Of a DNA stretch of 17,529 nt, positions 9,456 through 17,529 are shown one piece after another. The notes below the pieces were generated by a model. It was given only the letters and a program-made list of their open reading frames with translations. It was not told the origin of the DNA and did not search any database. Both the position numbers and the translations under genes were made by a program. Origin of the DNA: Dunaliella salina (taxonomy: Eukaryota > Chlorophyta > Chlorophyceae > Chlamydomonadales > Dunaliellaceae); contig MU070046.1 of assembly GCA_002284615.2 (NCBI GenBank), forward strand, positions 100,761 to 118,289. Reading direction: 5' to 3'. Position 1 is the stretch's first letter, and the number at the start of each line of letters is the position of its first letter.

Positions 9456-9600
9456 TTCTTTCTCTTGCTCTCTCCTAGGCTAGTTTCGTCTAGTTTAGGT
9501 GGAGGGCCTCCTGGTGAGGCCTCTAAATTTTGTTAGGGGTTCTTCCCTTAATGCACGCGGCCTTTGGCTTGCGTAGACTTTTCTTTTCTTTTTCTTTTCA
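9456..9600 (+). promoter_or_regulatory. LINE family 1 3' UTR with hairpin and pyrimidine tract
   Basis: After the stop there is a GC-rich stem: GAGGGCCTC (9502-9510) pairs with GAGGCCTC (9516-9523) around a five-base loop, with one bulged G. It is followed by AT-rich sequence and a C/T-only tract at about 9579-9599. No poly(A) tail is seen. In other LINEs, 3' stems act as the RT recognition site; that role here is inferred. Confidence 0.5.
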
Positions 9601-9633
9601 CGGAGCTTTTCACGAACATGGAAGGCTCCCTTT

Positions 9634-9772
9634 TACTTGCAGGGCTGCCACGTGCAGCTGCGCGTCTTTGTGCATGGTCGAGCACACACAAGAACAATGC
9701 ATATCCTCCAACCCCCCCTCCACCCTTCCCTTCCATCCCTTCTACTTGCAGGGGTGCCGTGTGCAGCTGCGC
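9634..9772 (+). repeat. Pair of imperfect ~30-bp direct repeats
   Basis: TACTTGCAGGGCTGCC.. at 9634-9665 and TACTTGCAGGGGTGCC.. at 9743-9772 both continue into GTGCAGCTGCGC. They are spaced 109 bp apart with CCTCCACCC-rich sequence between. No coding role is visible. Confidence 0.6.
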
Positions 9773-10045
9773 AGCTTGGTGACTTGTGAACCATTGTGAG
9801 CAACCTGCGCAGACCTCCTAACAATGAATACTTCTTTTCCTAGAAAAAAATATCAGGCTTTGAGAGTTTGGTTTTAGTCTGTGATGCAGGCATCTTTTCC
9901 GCTGACAAGGATGGGGCTGAAACAAGGATGGTGCCATCATTGATTTGCCTGAGCAACACAAAGATGGTTTTAGACTACAAGCTTCTCTTAACTACACTTT
10001 CAATCAAAGGTGGCCTTGTAACCCTTTCCTTTCCTTTTCCAATGT
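9773..10045. other. Non-coding stretch
   Basis: No gene recognised. It ends in CCTTGTAACCC plus a TTTCC-rich tract (about 10014-10040) like the ends of the dispersed repeats nearby. Confidence 0.4.
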
Positions 10046-10141
10046 GGTCTGATTTGGTGACAGGCATCTTGATATATGCTTCAATGCCTCCGTAGGCAGG
10101 TGCAGCTATGTAACCCTTAATTTTTCTTTCTTTTTCCATCA
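10046..10141 (+). repeat. Dispersed repeat, copy A
   Basis: GGTCTGATTTGGTGACAGGC opens it, then TGCCTCCGTAGGC, AGGTGCAGCTATGTAACCC and a T/C-rich tail. The same blocks in the same order are found at 13800-13928 (copy B). It ends immediately before the second LINE relic begins at 10144. Confidence 0.6.
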
Positions 10142-10143
10142 AA

Positions 10144-11940
10144 ATGCTTCGTGATGTTGTTACAAGGTGGTGCAGAGAGAGCAACAAAATTCCAGATACA
10201 CAATATGGTTTTTATCCAGGCCGAAACACCCTGCAGCCAATATCTATATCTCATCATCTGCAGCATGCGGCACAGATTAAGCGCCCTCATTCCTCACCAA
10301 GGTTGTATGCAGCCTTCATTGATTTCAAGCAAGCTTACAATACAATACCTAGGGATGCTCTTTGGACTCATCTTCAAAGCATTCGCATGCCATCTTGCTT
10401 GCTGGCTATCCTGAAAAATATTTATGAATGATGAATACATCCTGGTGGATGGGTGTAAGCGAGCACATGTGCATCCTAGATTAGGAGCTAAGCAAGGCTG
10501 TTCATTGCCTCCTCAGCTATTTTCCTTATATATTAATAATGTTGACTGCCTGGCAGAGAATGTTAGCAGTGCATACTGGTGCTGGGGATTTTCATGTAAC
10601 TCGTACGTTGTGTGCGGATGACCTTTGCCTCACTGCCAATCATCCCACTGAGCTTCAGCGCATGTTGGATAGGTTACATGGGTATGCGCAAAGGAAAGGA
10701 TTAATCATCAATGTGTCGAAGTCTGAGGTTGTGTCCTTTCATTCAAAAGAAAATAATGTTCCCATTCTCAACCTAGGTGGCAAACAGGTCGTGCGTGTTG
10801 AGTCATTCAAATATTTGGGTATGCTATTTACGAAACAATTTAACCCCCTTGCCTCTTCTGAGCATATGTGTGAACCTTTCTTGGCTGGATGTCGTCGTGT
10901 TAGGCACGTTGCAGATGAATATAAACTGGCAGATAGGCCTCATACCATTCTTTGGTTGACTAAGACATATGCTCTCCCTGCTAGCATGTATGCTAGTCAA
11001 ATTTGGGGTACCAGGTTTATGAGACCAGGAGATGAGATGACCTGCCCGTTGCAGACTGTGCACCTGTGTTTACTGAAGCGAATTCTTGGAGTGAAAAAAA
11101 CTATACCAAATTGGTCTGTGCTGCATGAATGAAAACTCCACCAAATTGGTCTGTGCTGCATGATTGTGGGTTTAAACCATTACAATTCTATTGGTTTCGA
11201 GCTGCAGTTAGATTTTATAATGCTGCAACAGCACTACTTTACGTAGGGTACTTGGAGCGGATATTGACATGAATAATAAATCTAAAAGGTGCTGAACGTC
11301 AGAGCTTATATCTGCTTTTCAGGGATTGGGCAGGCGCAACTACTTCACACATTGCGTGTACTCAGGCAAGCCCATTAGGATAAATGATTTTGTGGTTGAT
11401 TTACGGAAAAGGCATAGGAGCGCGTGGCCAACTGAGGATTAGGCTGAACATGGTGCTTATTTAAACAAGTTAGCCAAGTACCATAACTGAGTAGTGCTTC
11501 CCTTCCGGCATAATTCTGCTCTTGGTAAACCTCTCCACACTCCTAGGTATCTACATTTGGATTTGGGCAGGCATATGCAGAGGAACTTTGCTTGCTTCTG
11601 ATTGCACGCCCATAAACTTTGAGCTGAAACTTCTCATTGGCATGGACATGCACCCCACTGTGATTTCTGTGTTTCAGAACAATGACAGGATGAAAAGCAC
11701 GTCATCTGTCTCTGCCCTTGCAACTTTATGTGTTGTCTTAGAAGAAAGTATGCACATCTTTTTATTGCCTTTTTTGCTCACAGAGTTTTGTCAAATGATA
11801 CAGGATCTTTCTTTTTTTCTGATGCCTGCTCTCTGGATGTAGCTCGTTTCTTTCAAAACCAAGATACTCAGACTTATCGCTTCATCTCTGAGCTTATGGA
11901 TTTCTTTCTCCACAACGAGCAGCCAAACTTTTCTGGCTGA
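10144..11940 (+). pseudogene. Decayed LINE (family 2) reverse transcriptase and C-terminal region
   Basis: A non-LTR reverse transcriptase that is 5'-truncated before motif 2. Frame 1 (10144-10431) holds QYGFYPGRNTLQP and motif A AAFIDFKQAYNTIPRDALW. Frame 2 (10424-10570) has NDEYILVDG and motif B GAKQGCSLPPQLFSLYINN. Frame 3 (about 10565-11132) has motif C LCADDLCL with both Asp, KGLIINVSKSEVV and FKYLGMLF. A 35-bp tandem duplication then breaks the frame. Beyond it, LHDCGFKPLQFYWFRAAVRF (11156 on), DFVVDLRKRHRSAWP, YLHLDLGRHMQRN (about 11550-11588) and a final part 11728-11940 (MCCLRRKYAHLF to DFFLHNEQPNF) can be followed through many stops. The end contains Cys and His that probably descend from a C-terminal zinc motif. 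It is clearly non-functional and distinct from family 1. Confidence 0.85.
11105..11163 (+). repeat. 35-bp tandem duplication in the LINE relic
   Basis: ACCAAATTGGTCTGTGCTGC with four more bases occurs at 11105-11128 and again at 11140-11163. The 35-base offset shifts the frame and creates the stop after SVLHE. Confidence 0.9.
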
Positions 11941-12125
11941 AGGTTATGTTCCCTTGTAAACCTTGTAAACTTTTTTCCATCCCATTTTATGTGCGTGCGT
12001 GCTTTATTTGTCCCTAACAGACTTATTTCAGTTAAGAGAGAGCCGAGCAGCCAACCTTTTTGGCTAAAGGCTTCAATCCCCATTATAACCTTGTAACCTT
12101 CACCCCATTGTAAAACCTTGCAGCC
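11916..12125 (+). repeat. Duplicated LINE tail with small inverted repeat
   Basis: The last codons of the family 2 relic (GAGCAGCCAAACTTTTCTGGCTGAAGG in sense, from 11917) recur imperfectly at 12045-12070. Both hold an inverted repeat, AGCCAA..TGGCT, at 11921-11938 and AGCCAA..TTGGCT at 12049-12065. Both are followed by CCTTGTAA-type sequence (11951-11970; 12088-12120). It looks like two LINE 3' ends, one nested or tandem after the other. Confidence 0.6.
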
Positions 12126-12439
12126 TCTGGACAGCACTGCATGGGACTGGAGTACAGGGAAAACTCTAGGGCTTTCTTTGGTTCGAAAGAGCGATAGGAT
12201 TACAAAGCTGTACCTGCCAACATGGGCAGCTGAGCAGTAGGCATAGAAGGTGCTCACAATCGCAACAAACCCAACCCGAGGGCTTTTACATCCAGCAACT
12301 TCCCGTAGCAGAAATCCCGTACACCATTCAAATAATTGATGTGTAGAAATGGTCAGTAACGTGGTTTCATTGCTTGAGCGTGTGCTTTAAAGGCGCTTAG
12401 GTATGCAGGTCATCCGCGGTATTTTTGCGCGCTGGTCTT
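12126..12439. other. Non-coding stretch
   Basis: No gene or repeat recognised. Confidence 0.4.
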
Positions 12440-12515
12440 GAGTGTGACACCAACCCCTTCATTACTTTGGAACGTGCAGCAGCTCATCATTCTCACGCTG
12501 TAATCACTAAAGTCC
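12440..12515 (+). pseudogene. Relic of LINE family 1 C-terminal segment
   Basis: ECDTNPFITLERAAAHHSH encoded here matches HDTNPFITLERARTQHSH in the 3.2-9.6 kb element (about 9060-9107) at both protein and DNA level. About 25 codons are left, then similarity stops. It carries Cys where the large copy has His before DTNPF. Confidence 0.75.
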
Positions 12516-13214
12516 TTCAGCTCAAAAAATCCACGTCGGAATTGTTCTTCTTTACCAGCCTAGTATCTCCTGATAACCTGATAAACGCGAAAATTGGATT
12601 TCTAGAGAAGCAATTTTGAATCGGGTCAGTAAGCAGTGATTACTAGAAATCACAAGTGATTGGGCTAATAATCAGTGATTTCTCAATCGATATATATTAC
12701 TGCACTAGTCATTGGTTACCATTATGAATTCTTATAATCCTGTTTTTCACGTTAAGGCTCGCAGATTGTAACCATCTTTTGAGCGATTTCTGCCTGCATT
12801 GCTCTAGCAACGATTACTGAGAGTTACCATTATGATACTGGTATCAAATTAATTTACGAATTCATGTTTTTAGTGAGTATTGAATAGAAAGCAGGCTTTT
12901 GAGAAATGAATTTATGATATTCAAACGTAAGACCTCTTGCATGCATTCATAGTGTACGGCAAATAGGCCACGCCAAGTGCAAATTGGGCATATTGTATCT
13001 TTCAATGCTTAATAGCAACTGCTATAATTTGTCAACATGGCCAGTTAATCGATTCCTAGAAACCATCAGATGTCACCACCACCTCGATTTCTGTTCAAGG
13101 AACTGTTTCGTTAATTTCTAGAAAACCTTTTTTCTGATGACTGGCCCTCATGTGTTCAGGAGAAGAAGGAAAATCGATCTTAAGTCATATTTATTTGTGA
13201 GGCTGGTAACCATG
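12516..13214. other. AT-rich non-coding DNA with short repeated motifs
   Basis: No open frame of note. CAGTGATT/AATCAC motifs recur at 12628-12690, including the inverted repeat GTGATT actag AAATCAC (about 12637-12654). GTTACCATTATGA occurs near 12715 and 12823. This appears to be old, degenerate repeat sequence. Confidence 0.5.
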
Positions 13215-13560
13215 CAACGCGTCCATTCCGCTTACCATTGTTTCCTGATACACTTTCTGGCAGTACATGCAGCTTCTGGCATTTTACCAGGTAAAGACAC
13301 ATAGCGTCACAAGCTAAAAAGCATTCCTGCCTGTTAATAAACCCTTACTCTAGTTGTTCCCTGACTTCTGGGCCAACCGGAGATGAAAATCCTGTCCAAT
13401 AGTTTTTGTGTTAGACTGGCAACCAGAGAAAGCATGCATTCTGCTTACCACTGATTACTGATACTCATTCTGAAAGTAAATTAGCTTCTATTTCTGGCCA
13501 ATTACCTGGTAAACACTTTTTGTAGCAGAAGCTGAAAGCATTCGTGACTGTTCACTGACC
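13215..13560 (+). repeat. Divergent tandem duplication, ~213-bp period
   Basis: 13220-13340 and 13433-13555 share blocks in the same order: CATTC(C/T)GCTTACCA, CTGATAC, TTCTG, AGTA, AGCTTCT, GGTAAA, AAGCT(A/G)AAA and GCATTC.TG.CTGTT. Spacing between matching blocks is about 213 bp. No coding signal. Confidence 0.6.
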
Positions 13561-13799
13561 AATTTCTGGATCAGCAAGTGCAACCTGATTTCTGCCCCAA
13601 TTCTGCCGAAGGTAATTGTGAGCTGTTTTCCCGAACGATTTCTAGACCAATTCCCATGACATTGACACCACCCGATTCCTGCTCAATTTCCAGACCTGTA
13701 ATGCAGTTGGTAACCGTGGAAACCACATTCACTTAAAAAACAATATTCTGACGCCCCAAAGCACCAAAATTTCTTCTTTCCTGCGCCTATCTGGCTTGT
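13561..13799. other. Non-coding stretch
   Basis: Continuation of the AT-rich region with recurring ATTTCTG and CCAATT words; no gene recognised. Confidence 0.4.
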
Positions 13800-13928
13800 G
13801 GTCTGGATGGTGACAGACATTTCCTTCTCACGCTTCACCTAACCTGCCCTCGTAGGCGCTGAACCTGGCAGGTACAGCTACAAAATCCTTCCCTTCCTTT
13901 CTTTTCCTTTCCTTCCCTCTCCTTCCTC
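13800..13928 (+). repeat. Dispersed repeat, copy B
   Basis: GGTCTGGATGGTGACAGACA, then TGCCCTCGTAGGC, GGCAGGTACAGCTAC and a long CCTT/TTTC tail. It matches copy A (10046-10141) block for block, with an extra segment GCTGAACCTG after the CGTAGGC block. Confidence 0.65.
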
Positions 13929-13960
13929 AATTCACCATGCCAACCACTTTTCTTTTTTTA

Positions 13961-14240
13961 TGATACAACCAGAACGAAATAAAAACCAGGTAAACCCAAA
14001 TCTCTCTCCCAGCCTCAGAACAACCAAAGATGATGATGCAAAAATGGTCCACAACACCACCATGGAACCATTCTCCACTCCCAAATTCTTATTCTTGGAA
14101 CTCTCATACAAAATGCTTACATCCTGCATACTCAAAAAATAGGGAAAAAGAAGGTCAAGAAGGTCTTTCAGTTCTATTTCCTCCATGGAAAATGGCTGTG
14201 TCTCACCATAGGGACTTCCCCCCCTTTTTTTGCTATGATT
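13961..14240 (+). repeat. 280-bp direct repeat, copy 1
   Basis: Begins TGATACAACCAGAACGAAAT and ends TTGCTATGATT. It pairs with 14935-15214 at roughly 90% identity by eye and equal length, offset 974 bp. Open frames occur on both strands in both copies but they do not agree well in phase after small indels, so I do not call it coding. Confidence 0.85.
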
Positions 14241-14934
14241 CAGGAGGCTGCAAGAAGCATAAATTTTGGAAGCCAAGGGTCAATCCAATTAAGAACTATT
14301 TTTTCAGAATCCTGAGATCGAGAGCTATCGATCGGTATATATATGGGTCCAATCGGAGAAGGTCGGTGGGGGTGGGTGGTCGAGGGGGGTCTGGACTTTT
14401 TAGGACACCCCCTCCAGAATTTTTCTGGGCCACTTCTACAGGATTCTAAAGACACCACTGGAATCCCGAGCTCAAGGACTGTCCATTGGCACCCTTTTGG
14501 GGTAAATTGATTAAAAGGGGGGGTCTGCGTGATGGCTGGGAGTCAGTGCCATGCGCGCAAGGGTATGGGCGGCAGGGGGTGTAGAGGCAAACATGTGGCA
14601 AATCAGTTCAAACTTCCAGGATGGTGACAATGTATGATGTGATTATGCATGGTGAAGTCAGGAGGGCAGTTAGTGGACTTGCAAGCTAGTTGTGGGTGCC
14701 TGGAAGGGCAGGTATGCATGGGCGTCCGCTGCTCAGTTTTTGTCTCATGACTCTGCTGCAACTCACTTTTCCAGCATGGCAAGTATGCAGATCGATAGCT
14801 ATTTCAAAAAGGAACAGATTGACACCCTTTTTGTCCGGGTTGGATTACTGCATGGTTTTTTTTTGGGGGGGTCAGGGGAATCCCACCCAGTTTTTGGGGA
14901 TGGTGTCCACTACTATTTATTTTTTGAACCCTCC
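14241..14934. other. Non-coding stretch between repeat copies
   Basis: No gene recognised. It holds a perfect inverted repeat GATCGA..TCGATC (14316-14321 and 14328-14333), a G-rich tract at about 14358-14390 with several GGG/GGGGG runs that could form a G-quadruplex, and G8/T8 runs near 14514 and 14857. Confidence 0.45.
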
Positions 14935-15214
14935 TGATACAACCAGAACGAAATGAAAACCAGATAACCCCAGATCACTCTCCCAGCCTCAGAACAACCA
15001 AAGATGCTGATGCAAAATGCTCCACGACACCACCATGGAACCACTCTTCACTCCCAAATTCTTATTCTTGGAATTCCCACACAAAATGCTTACATCCTGC
15101 ATACTCAAAAATAGGGAAAAAGAAGGTCAAGAAGGTCTTTCAATTCTATTTCCTCTATGGAAAATGGCTGTGTCTCATCATAGGGAATTTTCACCCTATT
15201 TTCTTGCTATGATT
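14935..15214 (+). repeat. 280-bp direct repeat, copy 2
   Basis: Second copy of the 13961-14240 repeat. Differences are mostly single transitions plus short indels. Downstream sequences of the two copies are unrelated, which sets the boundary at 15214. Confidence 0.85.
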
Positions 15215-15350
15215 GATGATTTTGTTTCGTTGGACCACAAGGACTCCAAGTTACTACCCACCATCAAACCTGGTGCAGTCCAGAGTGGAGTTGTGGTGGT
15301 CAAAAAGGAGGGTCCAAGCCGTGACAAATTAGGCATATTTGACCCTGGTA
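15215..15350 (+). other. Ambiguous open stretch, possible exon
   Basis: Plus strand reads DSKLLPTIKPGAVQSGVVVV and on to GIFDPG, ending at a consensus GTAAGT donor (15349-15354). The minus strand is also open here (15196-15513). I cannot decide the strand, and no family is recognised. Confidence 0.2.
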
Positions 15351-15446
15351 AGTCTCTGGCAAGTCTGTCAACAAAAACCTGTGCATTCACGTGACTATAA
15401 CATTTACAGCACCACAGCACCCCGGAATTTGCAATGAAGAGAAGCT

Positions 15447-15614
15447 TCAAAAAGTATGGCCAACTCCAAGCCGTTTGCTTGCCGGCGAACCAGTGTAGAA
15501 GTTCCTTCCCCAATTCAGACGGCTTGCATAAGACAGAGGAGTTGGAAGCTTGTTCCGCGGCGTGTCCATGGTGCTTTCATCTTCATCCTTAAATGGCCTG
15601 GAGCGCTCCAGCTC
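15447..15614 (-). CDS. Candidate terminal exon, unknown protein
   Basis: On the minus strand a strong acceptor, TTTCTTTTCCACAG (ending at 15615), is followed by 55 open codons and TGA. The peptide begins ELERSRPFKDEDESTMDTP and continues RNKLPTPLSYASRLNWGRNF; its composition is mixed and protein-like. If real it would be the last exon of a minus-strand gene whose other exons lie at higher coordinates. I found no convincing upstream exon and recognise no family. The plus strand is also open, so this is only a candidate. Confidence 0.25.
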   Translation of the reverse strand, partial: ELERSRPFKDEDESTMDTPRNKLPTPLSYASRLNWGRNFYTGSPASKRLGVGHTF

Positions 15615-16457
15615 CTGTGGAAAAGAAATCAAGCAGAAACGGACCCTGATCAGAAGGCTGTCAAGGCTGCAGGATGTGAGTATCCAAATTCAGGAAACTT
15701 CCTGTGCGCAATCAGTCTGGGCAATACACTCTGAACCTGTACTAACACCAGTGCTTCTTTTGACTCAATGTTTTTTGGAAGATTGTAGGAATAGACTTTT
15801 CCAACTTTTCACGTCCACATGAAATTGACTTCCTAAGGGAGTCCGAAAGACCCTGTGTGGGGACAAGCTTCCTCTTGCCTTCCCCCACGAGACCCTAAAG
15901 GGGTTCTTTGGGTGCCTCTCAGGTAACAAAAATTAAAAAAATTACAAGCCTAACAAATGAGTGACGATGACAGAAACGTCCCAAATAAGAAGGCAAGGGT
16001 TTGAAAAGGTCAGGGTGATGGAGACCTTGCTGCAGTTGAGTGCTGCTGTTCCTGCCAACAAAATCCAGGCTGATGATACAAAGGATAGCCTCCCAAGGGA
16101 CAACCCCCCCGCCAGCGCTGGCTCATGGCAAAGGGACGAGTGCAGAGGGGCAGCTAAGGCAGGATGCAACTCGTTTAAGGTCACCTTCTAATGCAGGTTG
16201 CACACATTGAAGAGACACAAGAGCAGCAGCCACCAGAAGAAAGGTACAGCATGGATCAAGCAGGACAGAGCAGGCTGGCAGGAGCGCTTGAACAGAGCAG
16301 GAAAATACACAGCCTTCCAGCCTAGCTGCCATAGGGGAATGGCTCAGAGCAAAGATGTGCTGTAAAGTGAAGTAGCTCTAAAATATTATTTATGGGGGAG
16401 AGTGTTGCATGGATACTAAAGGGAACCCTTGGGATTACTTTAACAAGTTTCTAAACG
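15615..16457. other. No confident gene
   Basis: Open frames exist on both strands (plus 15961-16191; minus 15942-16184 and 16123-16332) but overlap one another and show no recognisable motif. The plus frame at 15961-16191 (MTETSQIRRQGFEKV...) has the most protein-like composition. A GTGAGT at 15674-15679 is an isolated donor-like site. Confidence 0.3.
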
Positions 16458-16487
16458 TGCAAGACTGCCGCCTGCAAGACTGCGGCC
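16458..16487 (+). repeat. 15-bp tandem repeat, two units
   Basis: TGCAAGACTGCCGCC at 16458-16472 is followed directly by TGCAAGACTGCGGCC at 16473-16487, one mismatch. Confidence 0.8.
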
Positions 16488-17488
16488 ACTACCCATGTGC
16501 TATGAAGGGAAAAAGACATGAAATGCACATCCTTGAGATGGCCCTTTGGGCGGCAGGCATCAGAGGGGGGTAACCATTGTGTTGGACTTCAAGCGGCTAT
16601 ACCTCAAAAGCCTATGGTTGTACCATAGTCAAACTTTGTGCAGAGTGGGTAGTAAACGCCATCACTTTTGGTCCTGGGACATCCATAGCTTCCTGAAATG
16701 TGGCCAGATCAAGATCTGGATGGAAACCATAGGGGGTTGTCTGGGGCCTAAAATTGCCCGTTTTTTGCATGCTCCCAGCACAGCTCTCTCGTGACTGGCA
16801 CCAGACAAACTTGAGTTCCTTTTGTTGCCTGTTTCACGAGCTTTCTTTCATACAGGAGTTCCAGGGGTGCCAGGTGTAGGGCACGTGCCTGATCAGCCGC
16901 GGCGTGAACTTTAGGTTTCACCACCAAATCTTCCTTCCGGATCATCTACTGATCCGAATTGGAATTTTTCTGGTGATTTGGTGTCCTTATGTCAAAAGAA
17001 TATCATTGCAAATAAATGGGGTGAAAAGACCCAGTGAGCGGTTTGTGAGATTTAAAATCTCAGCCGTTTTCCTTGGAGAAATTTCAGCACAGGGGGTGAC
17101 AACAAGGTCAAAATTTAACCTCCTTTCCTATTTCTGAATATGCAGGATATAAGCATAACATTGGGGTTTTTGAATTCAAAAAAAGGGAGTGAAAATGGCC
17201 CCAGCAGGCCCAGAAAAGTTTGGCAGATACTGCAACAACGGTTACCCCCTTCTGGGCAGACATGAAACCCGGGGGTTTCCCAAAACCTAAAAAAATAGCA
17301 TTGGCTACCACCTTGGTTTTCATCTTCAAAGGACCACCAAACTCGCTCGCTTGTTTGGTGCTCATCCTCTTTTGGATGCACAAAGACTATGGAATACAAC
17401 GCCCCTTTAAGCACATAATCACCTCTTACGGCCAGGACTAGAGCCAGAAGCTGCAAGGAACCTCTAGCTCCCCATTTATCTCTGGTGT
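16488..17488. other. No confident gene; overlapping open frames
   Basis: Minus frames at 16748-16945, 17108-17383 and 17115-17456 and a plus frame at 17220-17441 are all open and mutually exclusive in part. The minus frame at 17115-17456 follows TTCCTTGCAG (acceptor-like) and reads RGDYVLKGALYSIVF and VWWSFEDENQGGSQC, which looks protein-like, but no family is recognised and no exon chain can be built. Confidence 0.3.
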
Positions 17489-17529
17489 TTTCCTCCCTCC
17501 CTCCCTCTCCCTCCCCCTCTCTCCCTCTC
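17489..17529. repeat. CT-rich microsatellite
   Basis: TCCC/CTCC run continuing to the window edge. Confidence 0.9.

Larger units (their letters stand above)
3177..9600 (+). mobile_element. 5'-truncated non-LTR retrotransposon (LINE, family 1) with RT, PHD, RNase H, CCHC and REL-like nuclease
   Basis: One large ORF can be followed on the plus strand through several breaks. In order: connector (3180-3350), reverse transcriptase (about 3350-4640), thumb and linker (4641-6110), PHD finger (6114-6300), acidic/helical spacer, RNase H (about 7800-8250), C-x2-C-x7-H-x4-C (8668-8718) and an RPD...KxK segment (8946-9110). The stop is TAA 9453-9455, then a 3' UTR with hairpin and pyrimidine tract. Breaks: frame changes near 3345, 4085, 6145, 6448 and 8940; stops at 4638, 4731 and 6558; a 57-bp duplication around an N at 7037. 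No apurinic endonuclease domain or ORF1 is seen upstream, so the 5' end is lost, as is usual for LINE insertions. The copy cannot be active as assembled. The exact 5' boundary is uncertain by tens of bases and I could not identify target-site duplications. Confidence 0.9.

Noticed and set aside
3177..9600. Intact, active retrotransposon or LTR element
   Set aside because: Three stops and several frame changes interrupt it, the 5' end is missing, and no LTRs, integrase or protease are seen.
13932..14276. 114-codon minus-strand open frame
   Set aside because: It falls in the 280-bp repeat and is not kept open in the second copy.
1..17529. Prokaryotic defence or secretion system
   Set aside because: No bacterial-type genes, operons or ribosome-binding sites; splice sites and LINEs show a eukaryotic nuclear region.

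Overview
The window reads as eukaryotic nuclear DNA: a spliced host gene end, long introns, microsatellites and several dead non-LTR retrotransposons (LINEs). Nothing prokaryotic is visible (no operons, no dense ORFs). The host exons encode the C-terminus of a beta-adaptin, closest in pattern to the plant/green-lineage form as I remember it. The LINE proteins (RT, PHD finger, RNase H) also recall green-algal elements. I favour a green-lineage alga, but that is inference and other protists are possible. Single N characters at 4783, 7037, 7130, 8344 and 8406 mark a draft assembly.

Layout. 1-1508: the 3' end of a plus-strand beta-adaptin gene, with its last two exons (334-396 and 1293-1508) split by an intron full of tandem repeats, one array of which copies the 5' splice junction. 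1509-3175: mostly non-coding, with a small reverse-transcriptase relic (2109-2312) and a possible tRNA-derived repeat. About 3177-9600: the main object, a 5'-truncated and decayed LINE. Read across its breaks it encodes reverse transcriptase, a disordered linker with a basic patch, a PHD finger, RNase H, a CCHC zinc motif and a C-terminal RPD...KxK segment resembling a PD-(D/E)XK restriction-like endonuclease, followed by a 3' UTR with a hairpin and pyrimidine tract. 10144-11940: a decayed copy of a second LINE family, the family of the 2109-2312 relic. 12440-12515: a short relic of the first family's C-terminus. 12516-13799: AT-rich, non-coding, with degenerate repeats. 13800-15214: dispersed repeats, including a 280-bp direct repeat present twice 974 bp apart. 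15215-17529: no confident gene; one candidate minus-strand terminal exon (15447-15614) and several open frames too ambiguous to call, ending in a CT-rich microsatellite.

The genes do not form a pathway. The adaptin gene is a normal trafficking gene, and everything downstream looks like a graveyard of retroelements. The most interesting item is the domain set of the 3.2-9.6 kb LINE, which could belong to or near the Dualen/RandI group (LINEs known to carry two endonuclease types plus RNase H), here with a chromatin-reader-type PHD finger between RT and RNase H.
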